Virus record (IMG/VR): IMGVR_UViG_3300043540_000344
Coordinates: 1 to 22,685 of that record
DNA length: 22,685 nt
Strand: one strand, 5' to 3'
From: a virus
In this document: piece by piece, positions 13,700 through 20,630 of the stretch
How the letters are laid out: every line of letters begins with the position of its first letter
Numbering within the stretch: position 1 is the stretch's first letter
The notes under the pieces: model-generated
What the model was told of the DNA's origin: nothing
Database searches by the model: none
What the model saw: the letters and a program-made list of their open reading frames with translations, nothing else
Made by a program: the position numbers and the translations under genes

Positions 13700-14675
13700 T
13701 GTAGATTACACCTAACGCTACTGGTCTATTTGTAACAAAGTTACCTTGAACCTTAATATGAGCAACACGGTCGTCAACCTGGTCGGTAATTGGCTTCCAT
13801 TCGGTCATGCGGAAGAACTCGTCCGGGTCATAGTAGAATTTGAGATATCCGGTGTTGATAAAGTAAATTCTATACTTGGGGCCTGTTATTGTGGGCATAT
13901 ACGGAGACCAAGCCAAAACTCTACCTTTATACTTGAGGCTATCAAATCCGACATCTGCCATGTCCTTGTCAACGATTCTGTAATATTCAAGCAGAGTGTC
14001 TTCGTAGGCCTCAAAGACTTCTTGGTTGGTCCAAATGCTAATTTGGTTTAGGTCAACATCAGAATACTTGGTAATTGTGTTAAGCATGTTCCTCATCAAA
14101 GAAACACCATAAGTTGAGAACGGCTTACCAGTTGCGTCAACGGTTTGGTTGCGGAACCAGGCATAGGTAGCCCTATCAACCCCGTGCAGAACCCCTGTAG
14201 TAGGGCTGTCAGATACAACGGTCTGAAGCCCGAAAATTTGTTTGGTGTCAGTAGGAGCGGATAACAACCTTGTTTCAAGTTCCTTGCGCAGGGCACGTTC
14301 TGCTGCATTCAGCTTTGCGGTAACATAGTTGATGATTTGCGCCTTGCCCTTGTTCTTCTGGTCGTCAACACCAAACCTCAAAATTGTTGCTGCGCCGTAT
14401 TTCCAATCCTCATAACACATGGTAAGAATTTCGGAATCAGTAGTGATATCTACAGTGTCACCCCTACTTATCCACGCAATGTTTGTGACATCCCCATAGT
14501 CGAGCGGAACCTCAAGTCTTGTGTAGCCGGATACTTTTTCTGCACCATCATTCTTTTGCAACCAGAACAAGAACGGTGTCTTCAGAAAAGCCTGTTCAAT
14601 TGCCTTGGTTTGTCTGTATGCCCAAGTAGATGTAAATATGGTATCAACTGTTTGGGTCCAACTTGGAACTGGCAT
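13686..14675 (-). CDS. Major capsid protein, HK97-fold (329 aa)
   Basis: This is the probable shell protein. It has the order expected for this class: an N-terminal segment (TIFTSTWAYRQTKAIEQAF), a beta-rich loop region (SGYTRLEVPLDYGDVTNIAWIS, written here as SGYTRLEVPLDY and GDVTNIAWIS, then RGDTVDITTDSEIL), a long spine-like helix (QIINYVTAKLNAAERALRKE, about residues 113-132), then the A-domain part (STYGVSLMRNMLNTITKYSD, QISIWTNQEVFEAYE) and the final beta strands (FVTNRPVALGVIYNV). The length is usual for an HK97-type subunit without a long prohead protease-cleaved arm. ATG 14675 has GGAGGT seven bases upstream. The scaffold lies directly upstream and no prohead protease gene is seen, matching a separate-scaffold podovirus assembly line. 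Confidence 0.85.
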   Translation of the reverse strand: MPVPSWTQTVDTIFTSTWAYRQTKAIEQAFLKTPFLFWLQKNDGAEKVSGYTRLEVPLDYGDVTNIAWISRGDTVDITTDSEILTMCYEDWKYGAATILRFGVDDQKNKGKAQIINYVTAKLNAAERALRKELETRLLSAPTDTKQIFGLQTVVSDSPTTGVLHGVDRATYAWFRNQTVDATGKPFSTYGVSLMRNMLNTITKYSDVDLNQISIWTNQEVFEAYEDTLLEYYRIVDKDMADVGFDSLKYKGRVLAWSPYMPTITGPKYRIYFINTGYLKFYYDPDEFFRMTEWKPITDQVDDRVAHIKVQGNFVTNRPVALGVIYNVTI

Positions 14676-14688
14676 TTATATTACCTCC

Positions 14689-15279
14689 TTATAATCCTAA
14701 TTCCTCCAGCGCCCGCTGAGCTGCTTCTGCAAGGTCTTCTGGAGGTGCTTCCTGTGTTGTTTGTGTTGAAACTTTTGGTTTCTCAGCTTGAGTCCGAGGC
14801 TTAGGTTCGGACTCAGCTTTCTGTGTTTGTGTTTGCGGTTTTGGTTTTTTGGATTTAACAAGTATATATGCGTCCTCAACTGACATCATCGGATTAGCCT
14901 GCAACGCAAGCCTGACATCTTCCCGATACATGTCAAAGTCAGGATACTTGGCTCTCGTTGCTTGGATTTCTTGTTGAACTTGCTGTAGCACAAGTGTTTG
15001 CACAATTGGAGCGAGCATTTGGTTTTTGATGTGGTCAACAAGCTCGCGCTGCGACATAGAATCATAATCAGGTTCGTGAACGCGAGGAGTAATCTCCGGA
15101 GCTCGAACCTGTTGCTGCTGCTGTTGCTGTCCTTGCTGAACATACATAACATACGCCTGCAACTCTTGAATCTGGTTGCGCAAGGCGTCAAGTTCGCTCT
15201 TTGAGATGGTTACAGCCTCCTCAGGATTTTGTTGTTCCTGAGGATTTTGTTCGCTATTTTGCTGAACTTGCTCTGTCAT
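14689..15279 (-). CDS. Scaffold protein (196 aa)
   Basis: This is an internal scaffold that guides capsid assembly. The sequence is rich in Gln, Glu and Pro with coiled-coil segments: VTISKSELDALRNQIQELQA (about 23-42) followed by a Gln run (QQGQQQQQQQ), DPNM-type linkers and LVDHIKNQMLAPIVQTLVLQ. The last third is Lys/Pro/Gln-rich (KSKKPKPQTQTQKAES) and ends with a helix (LAEAAQRALEELGL), which would be the capsid-binding end in known scaffolds. ATG 15279 has GGAGG nine bases upstream. Placed directly before the capsid gene, this is the normal scaffold position. Sequence identity in this class is low, so the call rests on composition and place. Confidence 0.8.
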   Translation of the reverse strand: MTEQVQQNSEQNPQEQQNPEEAVTISKSELDALRNQIQELQAYVMYVQQGQQQQQQQVRAPEITPRVHEPDYDSMSQRELVDHIKNQMLAPIVQTLVLQQVQQEIQATRAKYPDFDMYREDVRLALQANPMMSVEDAYILVKSKKPKPQTQTQKAESEPKPRTQAEKPKVSTQTTQEAPPEDLAEAAQRALEELGL

Positions 15280-15448
15280 CTTCTGGTTCCTCCATTGTCA
15301 TTGTTGTTAATACCGACCTACGATATTCACGAGCGACCGCCTTAAATGCAGCGTCAATCTCTCTGCCCGTGAATCGCCCGTTAAGTTTGACACTTTTGAT
15401 TTTCGGTGTGTTTGCTTCAAATGTTATAAGTATTGTTCTGTCTGCCAT
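15254..15448 (-). CDS. Small conserved-type phage protein (64 aa)
   Basis: I start it at the ATG at 15448 (MADRTILITFEANTPKIKSV); AAGGAG lies 13 bases upstream. The longer reading to 15547 has no ribosome site and reads poorly. The N-terminal half is beta (RTILITFEANTPKIKSVKLN), then a helix (REIDAAFKAVAREYRRSVL, residues 24-42), then an acidic tail (MEEPEDDRASSAK). It overlaps the scaffold start by 26 nt. Small proteins of this shape are found between portal and scaffold genes of several phages; no function is known to me. Confidence 0.65.
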   Translation of the reverse strand: MADRTILITFEANTPKIKSVKLNGRFTGREIDAAFKAVAREYRRSVLTTMTMEEPEDDRASSAK

Positions 15449-15516
15449 ATTATAATTGTAACTCCTTTCTTGGTTTAATGTCAACAAATTTTTTTGGTTC
15501 AGAGTTTTGAACAAAT

Positions 15517-15801
15517 TCAAAACTTTCGGTTGTATCCATCTTCGCAATACCAGCTATACGAGTTATATTTCTCGCATAACTCTGCAAGCTGCTTCTTGGA
15601 TGTAATCTCAACCGGTTCACCTGTTACATCTTCGGTTACAAACGGCTTAAACAGCCTCAGGTTCATTCGGTCCCATTTCCAGTCCTTCGGGCATTCCTCC
15701 GAGCATCTCGGACAAGGCTCTCTGTCTCGTATCGCGTGCGACGGTTGGAAGACCTCGAACACCAGGTTGCATTTCGGGCATCTGAACTGGTGGAGCGGCA
15801 T
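15517..15801 (-). CDS. Zinc-ribbon protein overlapping the portal gene (94 aa)
   Basis: The N-terminus MPLHQFRCPKCNLVFEVF with CPRC at 30-33 (Cys8, Cys11, Cys30, Cys33) forms a zinc ribbon like that of FmdB-type proteins. The second half (FKPFVTEDVTGEPVEITSKK, then QLAELCEKY) matches the tail found in phage zinc-ribbon proteins, where a conserved F-P-------V-S-K/R-LM region follows. ATG 15801 is chosen because CAGGAGG lies upstream with eight-base spacing; a GTG nine bases before it lies inside that ribosome site. The first 155 nt overlap the portal 3' end in the +1 frame. DNA or protein binding by the ribbon is likely, but its role in phages is not known to me. Confidence 0.75.
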   Translation of the reverse strand: MPLHQFRCPKCNLVFEVFQPSHAIRDREPCPRCSEECPKDWKWDRMNLRLFKPFVTEDVTGEPVEITSKKQLAELCEKYNSYSWYCEDGYNRKF

Positions 15802-17428
15802 TTTGTTCACCTCCTGGAATTTGTTGTGGTTGTTGCGGTGTTAAAAGTTTTATAATTGTTGGGTCAATCCATTCAAATTGTGACAGAACCAGCCTATGCA
15901 ACAGCACCTGGTCTATCATTGGGTCGTTTGCAAACATCTTTGCAAGTTGTAAGGTCATGTTATACCGAACTTGTCTGTTGACTGGTAACATAGCTTCTGG
16001 GTCTACCTTGATTGCATATTCACCGCGAACTTGTTCACCAGTAAAGGTAACCCAATACCTCATGCCGTCTTCGCCGATAACTTCAAATGTCCGTTTGCCA
16101 TCCCAGAACGTGAACACAAACTGGTTCCATTTGCGAATAACAGTTGCAAGAGCATCAGCTACTGCGTCCCGGCGTTCATCCATCCGTAAGGTTGCGGCTT
16201 GTTGCACCGCCATAATTTCGGTTGCAGTCTTGCCGTGGTAGGGAGCAATCTCGCCGAGTTGAGTCTTTGATAGGCCAAAGGTTTCTCGCATGTCGGATTC
16301 GACTTCACGCCCAAACAATGTGAGTTCCTGTGTCAGCGCCGGAGGTTGCAGCGGAATGACAGCCGCCCCGGGAGCATCGGCTTCAACTGCGATACCGGCA
16401 CCAATGTCTTCGAGGGCGTCAGACAGCAGCTTGTCGAGTTCTTCGTTGACCAAGACGCCTTTCTGATAAAGGAATTTCAGCAAGGAATATCTGCGCAAGC
16501 GGGATTGTTGAACACGAATCTCGTCGAGTTCTTTTTGTTGCGGTAACAAGGTCCAAACATCCGACAAGCCCCAACAACAAACAGGATGCATGTTAAACAC
16601 GATGAACACATAAGGCAGGCCTTCAATCTGTAGCGCATCTTTGTCTTCGAACAAGAGTTGGGTCTCGGCGAACACGTATACCTTACCTTCATCCACAGTG
16701 CGAACCTCCCAAAGCTCTACAAGTGGGTCGGAAGCAACGGAACCACTGCTGCCCGTTTCGTTGCTGACCTCGATTCGTGGTGTATAGCTGCCTCTGAGCT
16801 TCTTGGTTGCAGATTTGATATATTTGCTGTCTTCTTGCACATCCTTGAGCGGCCTAATAACTCTGTGCGCAATCCACGGGATTGAGTCAAAGTCTTCGTA
16901 GCCCCAAGGGACGACAATGTCACGAGGGTTCACGCGTAGCGCCCAAGGCATTCCGGGCTTGACAAACTCAGAGTATTCAATCTTGCGTTGTTCTTCGGTA
17001 GAAATCTGCGTCAGGGTCTCGGAATCGGGCAACACCGCATGTGCGGGGCTGTAACCAAACTCAGAGTCATATCCGAGCTTGACAACGCCTGTCCCACAAA
17101 TGTAAGCATCGAGCAACACGCGTTTCATTGTTTTCTTAAGTCCAAGTTCGCGAATCAGGTAGTTGTCAACCGACTCAACTACACGTGCAAGGTCACGGTA
17201 TTCAGGACGCAGCGGCGTTATCATGACGGTCGGGTCGCGAAGATACGTATTTGCGACCATGGTTTTGCCTAACGAGAATATTCGGTTGACCTTTAGTTCT
17301 TTGTTGGATACAGCATCAATGCCACAATACAGCTTTTGCCACGACTCCCATTTGTCAGCAAAAGCATATTTGCGCTTGAATTCTTTTCCGAGCTTGATGC
17401 GCTCCATCCACCAGTTGACATCAGACAT
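15647..17428 (-). CDS. Portal protein (593 aa)
   Basis: This is the portal dodecamer subunit, the channel for DNA packaging and ejection. The N-terminus (WWMERIKLGKEFKRKYAF, then VNRIFSLGKTMVANTYLRDP) and the following ESVDNYLIRELGLKKTMKR, YICGTGVVKLGYD and RVNPRDIVVPWG segments are typical of podovirus portals (wing). VFNMHPVCCWGLSDVW, ELDEIRVQQSRLRRYS and the clip/stem helical part (DMRETFGLSKTQLGEI, HGKTATEIMAVQQAATLRMDERR in pieces) follow, with the phrase GKTATEIMAVQQ as a well-known portal mark. The last 51 residues (Pro/Gln/Met-rich, MPEMQPGVRGLPT) are hydrophilic and overlap the zinc-ribbon gene. ATG 17428 has GGGAGG 11 bases upstream. It follows the 993-aa protein by eight bases. Confidence 0.88.
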   Translation of the reverse strand: MSDVNWWMERIKLGKEFKRKYAFADKWESWQKLYCGIDAVSNKELKVNRIFSLGKTMVANTYLRDPTVMITPLRPEYRDLARVVESVDNYLIRELGLKKTMKRVLLDAYICGTGVVKLGYDSEFGYSPAHAVLPDSETLTQISTEEQRKIEYSEFVKPGMPWALRVNPRDIVVPWGYEDFDSIPWIAHRVIRPLKDVQEDSKYIKSATKKLRGSYTPRIEVSNETGSSGSVASDPLVELWEVRTVDEGKVYVFAETQLLFEDKDALQIEGLPYVFIVFNMHPVCCWGLSDVWTLLPQQKELDEIRVQQSRLRRYSLLKFLYQKGVLVNEELDKLLSDALEDIGAGIAVEADAPGAAVIPLQPPALTQELTLFGREVESDMRETFGLSKTQLGEIAPYHGKTATEIMAVQQAATLRMDERRDAVADALATVIRKWNQFVFTFWDGKRTFEVIGEDGMRYWVTFTGEQVRGEYAIKVDPEAMLPVNRQVRYNMTLQLAKMFANDPMIDQVLLHRLVLSQFEWIDPTIIKLLTPQQPQQIPGGEQNAAPPVQMPEMQPGVRGLPTVARDTRQRALSEMLGGMPEGLEMGPNEPEAV

Positions 17429-17436
17429 AACTGTTG

Positions 17437-20418
17437 TTACCTCCCTTTCAAAATTTTCACGCGGCCTTCTGATTCAAGCAACTCTGCAAACTCACGAGGC
17501 ATCTGCACAACCTGAAAGTTTGGGCCTGTTGCAGGAACACGAACAAAAACATAATCGTGAGGTTTCAAGCCCAGTCGCTGGAGGTCGTAGGTGTATATGT
17601 CAAGCAACTTTTTAGTTTCGGGCAACTCGGCTTGTGGGTATTGAAGCCTGTGTGTAAGCGAGCTCTCTGCATGCAAAACCTTTTGTTCAGGTGAAAGCTT
17701 TTTGAACTCTTGCAAGCTCCGTTCAGTTCCAAGGTATCGCATCAAAGAGTTCAAAACATTTTTGTGAACCTCAACATAAGTATCGTCGTCGAACACGATA
17801 TACCGCGTCGGCGAACCAGCAGCTTGCCGAACTTCCTTAACGGTTTTGCCCAAAACTGTTCGGCCCGCAAGTCCTCTGCTTGTAGAGGATTCGGGCATTT
17901 TGGCAAGCAGGCTTGCTATGCGAGACAAAGGTTTGAATATAGGAGCAGCCTCAGCTTCATCGTTTGATGTTAAAGCAGCCGCACCTGCTCCGGTTGCAAC
18001 CAACACAACAGGAACACGCGACCAGCTACTGTTGTCTGCAAGCTTGAATCCAAATTTCTTGGCGAGGTCATCATACAGGCGCTTGGCCTTCGTTTCGGAA
18101 AGATGCCCTTGCCAAAGCTTGCGGACAGCGTCAGAGGATATGAGCCTGACTTCCTCGATTCCGCGTTGACGAGCTTCGTTCAAAACAGTAGCCAAGGTAT
18201 AGCTGGGCCAGTCACGAATGTATTCAAGTGTCTGTTCAATCTTTGGGTCTGGATTGTCCTTCTGATGTTTCCGCAACAGGTCTTCGAGGTCAGACTGCAG
18301 CTCCTCAATGAACCATTCGTCTTTGCCTGTTTGACGAATGCGCGCCCATCCGACAGTTGGATATCCTATATGAGTCACCGGCCAGGCGTGTGCAGGCTTA
18401 ACATATTTAGGCAGCGAACCTGGAGCAGCAAGAATCTGAATGTGTATTCGTGGGGCCTCGGGATAAGGAGACGGCTCGCCTGTCAAAGTTCCTTTGCCTA
18501 ATTCTAACACATTGTAGCGATATTTGTCTGAGGGAACAAAGTTCTCAACAAACTCGTCAATGGACTTGCCACTTTGGAAAACTTGTTTGTATAGCTCTTT
18601 GTCCGCGGCCTCAAGCTTTTGTTTCAGCGCCGGGCTTGTCGGTTCCTTTGCAAGACGACGCAGAACGTCATAGGCGGGAGGATATGCTTCTGGGAACTCA
18701 GAATATTCGGCTGAACGAAGCAGGCCGATTGGAGTAGATTCTTTTGCTGTAGAAAACCCTTCGAAAGGCATCGTAGGAACAAGCTTAAGCCTACGAGAGG
18801 CAAGCTCGTCGTTGAAGGCCTTTAAAAGTTGTTCGAAGTCTTCGCGAGTGAGAAAGCTATAAAGATTTGTCCAAGCAGTTGGCAAAGTAAAGACAGTGCT
18901 TCCATTTTTGAGGTCGAGATTCAGATGCTTCTTGAATTGGTCCATAGCAAGCCTACGAGCTTCCTGCGGGTCACGAGTTTCTACGGTCACAGAAATCTTT
19001 CCTTTTGCTCTGCCAAACGGGTCAAATCTTACCGCAAGACCTTTTTTACTTGCTTCTTGTGCTACAAGCTTTTCTATGTCCGCAACTCGTTGAGAGTTGC
19101 CCACATCAACGGTAACAAAGTTTTTTCCTGCTTCAAGTTCTTGAAGCACGTGCTTGGTAACATTTGGTTCAATGGGAGAATACACAACCGTGCCTATAGG
19201 CACAATCGTATCGGAGTCAATAGCTTCGCGAAATTTTTCATATGGGGCGAACTCAACCTTGAAGCCTCTGCTTTTGAAGATTTTGTCCCATTCGTGAATA
19301 AGCTTGTTATAAAGAGGCTCGTCAAGAAGACTTGCGGCGTTGTCGGCTTCTCGTGACAAGAAGATTTCGCGCCCAACATGTAAGTCATTGACGATTCTTT
19401 CTGCCTTGGGATAAATTCTTTCGTAAGCAAGCTTACGAGCCTCTTGCGGGTCAGTCGTGTGAACTTTCGTAGATATTCCAATGCCTTCGCGCCCGTAGTG
19501 AATGTCAGCCTCTGCAAACGTTCCACGCCTTGCTGCTTCTTTAAGAATTTCGTCTCTTACACTACCTGCATTTGTTCCTGGTGGAAGCGGACGAATTATC
19601 TTGCGCCCGCCTTGAAGAGCTTGTTCAACGAATCTTGTTAGCTCGGAAGTAGGAAAAGCTTCTGCCTCCTGTGGTTCAACCAAGCCTGTAAGAGACGCAA
19701 GACCAAGCGGAGCACCCACGCCTGCAAGTAACGATGGATAATATTTTTTGACGAGCTCGAGCAAAGGCGTCTTAGCTTCAAGAGGTCCTGCAAGGACTTT
19801 CTGAGTTCCAAGACTACCGAGGACGTCAGCAGACATCTCACGGACGAGTTCAAGAGACTTCCACGGGTCATCTATGGCACTATGAAACCAGGCCAAGCGA
19901 GACAACGGCATGTTTGGAAGCTGCCCAATTTGTTCAAGAAGAGCCGTCGGCTCAGTTATTTTGCGTAGTGTAAGTGCTGATACTAAAGGTTCGTCCCGTT
20001 GGTATTCGCCCGCATGACCGAGCTCGTGAAGGAATGCATACAAAGGAGAAGCTTCCTCGTATGTCCAAGGATGGCGTAACCATATGCCGGTCAACATACT
20101 TGGCGTGCCTGCGGTCTCGCCTTTTTCAACATGTTCAATTCCGGGTATATGCCAAGTAGAGCCATGAACGGTGGGCTTGGGTTTCCACCCCGGCAAAAAC
20201 TCGGAAGGCTCGGTTGTCAAAACCGAAAGTCTTTTGACAGCTTCGGGATTGACCTCGGTAACTGCTCGCTGCCAAGCTTCTGGTGCAACCTCGGGAAATT
20301 TGGTGCGTAAGAGATTAAGAGCTTGTTTGAGAGGAACTGCTTCACTTGTGTCAGGTGTGAGAGCTGAACCTGCGAGCCCGCCCAAGATTGAGCCTAAGAT
20401 TAAAAGTCTTGGATTCAT
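17437..20418 (-). CDS. Polyvalent-type protein with zinc metallopeptidase motif (993 aa)
   Basis: This is a modular protein of the kind called polyvalent, ejected with or acting on phage DNA in related viruses. Residues 1-20 are hydrophobic. HELGH (131-135) with REMSAD (193-198, Glu194 as third ligand) shows a gluzincin-like metallopeptidase. Hydrophobic segments at 229-247 and 801-818, like the first, are each followed by acidic-EA-P (SEAVP, EAEAFP, EAEAAP). Two related blocks (about 285-415 and 440-572) share DPQEAR-LA. WARIRQTGKDEWFIEELQSD (691-710) matches a motif of large polyvalent-associated domains. The C-terminal 165 residues are unrecognised. ATG 20418 has GAGG eight bases upstream inside a small hairpin. 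It lies between terminase and portal, unlike normal packaging order. Substrate and timing are unknown. Confidence 0.8.
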   Translation of the reverse strand: MNPRLLILGSILGGLAGSALTPDTSEAVPLKQALNLLRTKFPEVAPEAWQRAVTEVNPEAVKRLSVLTTEPSEFLPGWKPKPTVHGSTWHIPGIEHVEKGETAGTPSMLTGIWLRHPWTYEEASPLYAFLHELGHAGEYQRDEPLVSALTLRKITEPTALLEQIGQLPNMPLSRLAWFHSAIDDPWKSLELVREMSADVLGSLGTQKVLAGPLEAKTPLLELVKKYYPSLLAGVGAPLGLASLTGLVEPQEAEAFPTSELTRFVEQALQGGRKIIRPLPPGTNAGSVRDEILKEAARRGTFAEADIHYGREGIGISTKVHTTDPQEARKLAYERIYPKAERIVNDLHVGREIFLSREADNAASLLDEPLYNKLIHEWDKIFKSRGFKVEFAPYEKFREAIDSDTIVPIGTVVYSPIEPNVTKHVLQELEAGKNFVTVDVGNSQRVADIEKLVAQEASKKGLAVRFDPFGRAKGKISVTVETRDPQEARRLAMDQFKKHLNLDLKNGSTVFTLPTAWTNLYSFLTREDFEQLLKAFNDELASRRLKLVPTMPFEGFSTAKESTPIGLLRSAEYSEFPEAYPPAYDVLRRLAKEPTSPALKQKLEAADKELYKQVFQSGKSIDEFVENFVPSDKYRYNVLELGKGTLTGEPSPYPEAPRIHIQILAAPGSLPKYVKPAHAWPVTHIGYPTVGWARIRQTGKDEWFIEELQSDLEDLLRKHQKDNPDPKIEQTLEYIRDWPSYTLATVLNEARQRGIEEVRLISSDAVRKLWQGHLSETKAKRLYDDLAKKFGFKLADNSSWSRVPVVLVATGAGAAALTSNDEAEAAPIFKPLSRIASLLAKMPESSTSRGLAGRTVLGKTVKEVRQAAGSPTRYIVFDDDTYVEVHKNVLNSLMRYLGTERSLQEFKKLSPEQKVLHAESSLTHRLQYPQAELPETKKLLDIYTYDLQRLGLKPHDYVFVRVPATGPNFQVVQMPREFAELLESEGRVKILKGR
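18289..18348 (-). other. LPD-type motif in the 993-aa protein
   Basis: These codons spell WARIRQTGKDEWFIEELQSD. A GHxR/WARxR...W-IEE-QSD pattern recurs in large phage and mobile-element polyvalent proteins, as I remember it. It marks the region after the duplicated blocks and before the third hydrophobic segment. Confidence 0.6.
18703..19566 (-). repeat. Internal duplication inside the 993-aa gene
   Basis: Residues about 285-415 (nt 19174-19566) and 440-572 (nt 18703-19101) align in order: a helix with S-R-I, FGR or YGR followed by G-IS, then T-DPQEAR-LA, then a Gly-x-x-x-F strand and an IG-YS end. DNA at the DPQEAR codons (about 18950-18975 and 19430-19455) is still visibly similar, so the copies come from one ancestral block. 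Confidence 0.65.
20014..20028 (-). other. HELGH metallopeptidase active-site codons
   Basis: The codons read His-Glu-Leu-Gly-His (residues 131-135). Zinc-binding His131 and His135 and catalytic Glu132 are intact. The likely third ligand is Glu194 in REMSAD, 59 residues later. Confidence 0.75.
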
Positions 20419-20421
20419 CTT

Positions 20422-20436
20422 AACAACCTCGTTGTT
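20422..20436 (-). promoter_or_regulatory. Hairpin holding the ribosome-binding site of the 993-aa gene
   Basis: In the transcript, AACAAC-GAG-GUUGUU forms a perfect six-base-pair stem with a three-base loop. The GAGG ribosome site lies in the loop and first stem base. It begins three bases upstream of AUG at 20418, so the fold could lower translation. The stem is weak (two G-C pairs). Confidence 0.5.
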
Positions 20437-20465
20437 GTGTGTCTGGGCAAATTAGGGGCCTCCGG

Positions 20466-20531
20466 CCGGGTAAACAAAAATTGGAACCTTGGGTGCATAA
20501 CCGTAGGTTGGGGGATTTTTGTTTGAACCGG
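20466..20531 (-). repeat. Long imperfect inverted repeat
   Basis: Arms are CCGG (20466-20469), AAACAAAAAT (20472-20481) and AACCT (20485-20489) against AGGTT (20505-20509), ATTTTTGTTT (20515-20524) and CCGG (20528-20531). The outer arms differ by one base in length, and internal loops lie between arms. No U-run follows on the transcript side, so an intrinsic terminator is unlikely. Confidence 0.75.
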
Positions 20532-20630
20532 CACAGTCTCATTTGTGCAACCTTTTGCTCAAATTCGCCCGAAGGTGGCTCCCGGGTGCCGTCACAAGAT
20601 GTGGAATCCCCCGAAACCACAGAGCTTGCA

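Larger units (their letters stand above)
20419..20630 (-). other. 212-nt structured intergenic region
   Basis: This is by far the longest non-coding gap in an otherwise gapless cluster. It holds a long imperfect inverted repeat (20466-20531), an 8-bp complementary pair (20510-20517 with 20605-20612), an imperfect 14-bp palindrome (20577-20590) and the ribosome-site hairpin near 20430. It may be an RNA regulator, a processing site, or a packaging or recombination site. An 83-codon open frame crosses it but has no good start. Confidence 0.5.

Noticed and set aside
14886-15191. 101-codon minus-strand alternative frame in the scaffold gene
   Set aside because: It lacks a start with a ribosome site and reads as Ser/Leu/Arg-rich frame noise, unlike the two overlapping genes accepted elsewhere.
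18829-19356. 175-codon plus-strand frame opposite the polyvalent gene
   Set aside because: Phe/Cys/Asn-rich composition, antisense to the supported 993-aa gene, and no ribosome site.
20471-20531. Intrinsic terminator between terL and the next gene
   Set aside because: The inverted repeat has AT-rich arms and internal loops and is not followed by a U-run on the transcript.
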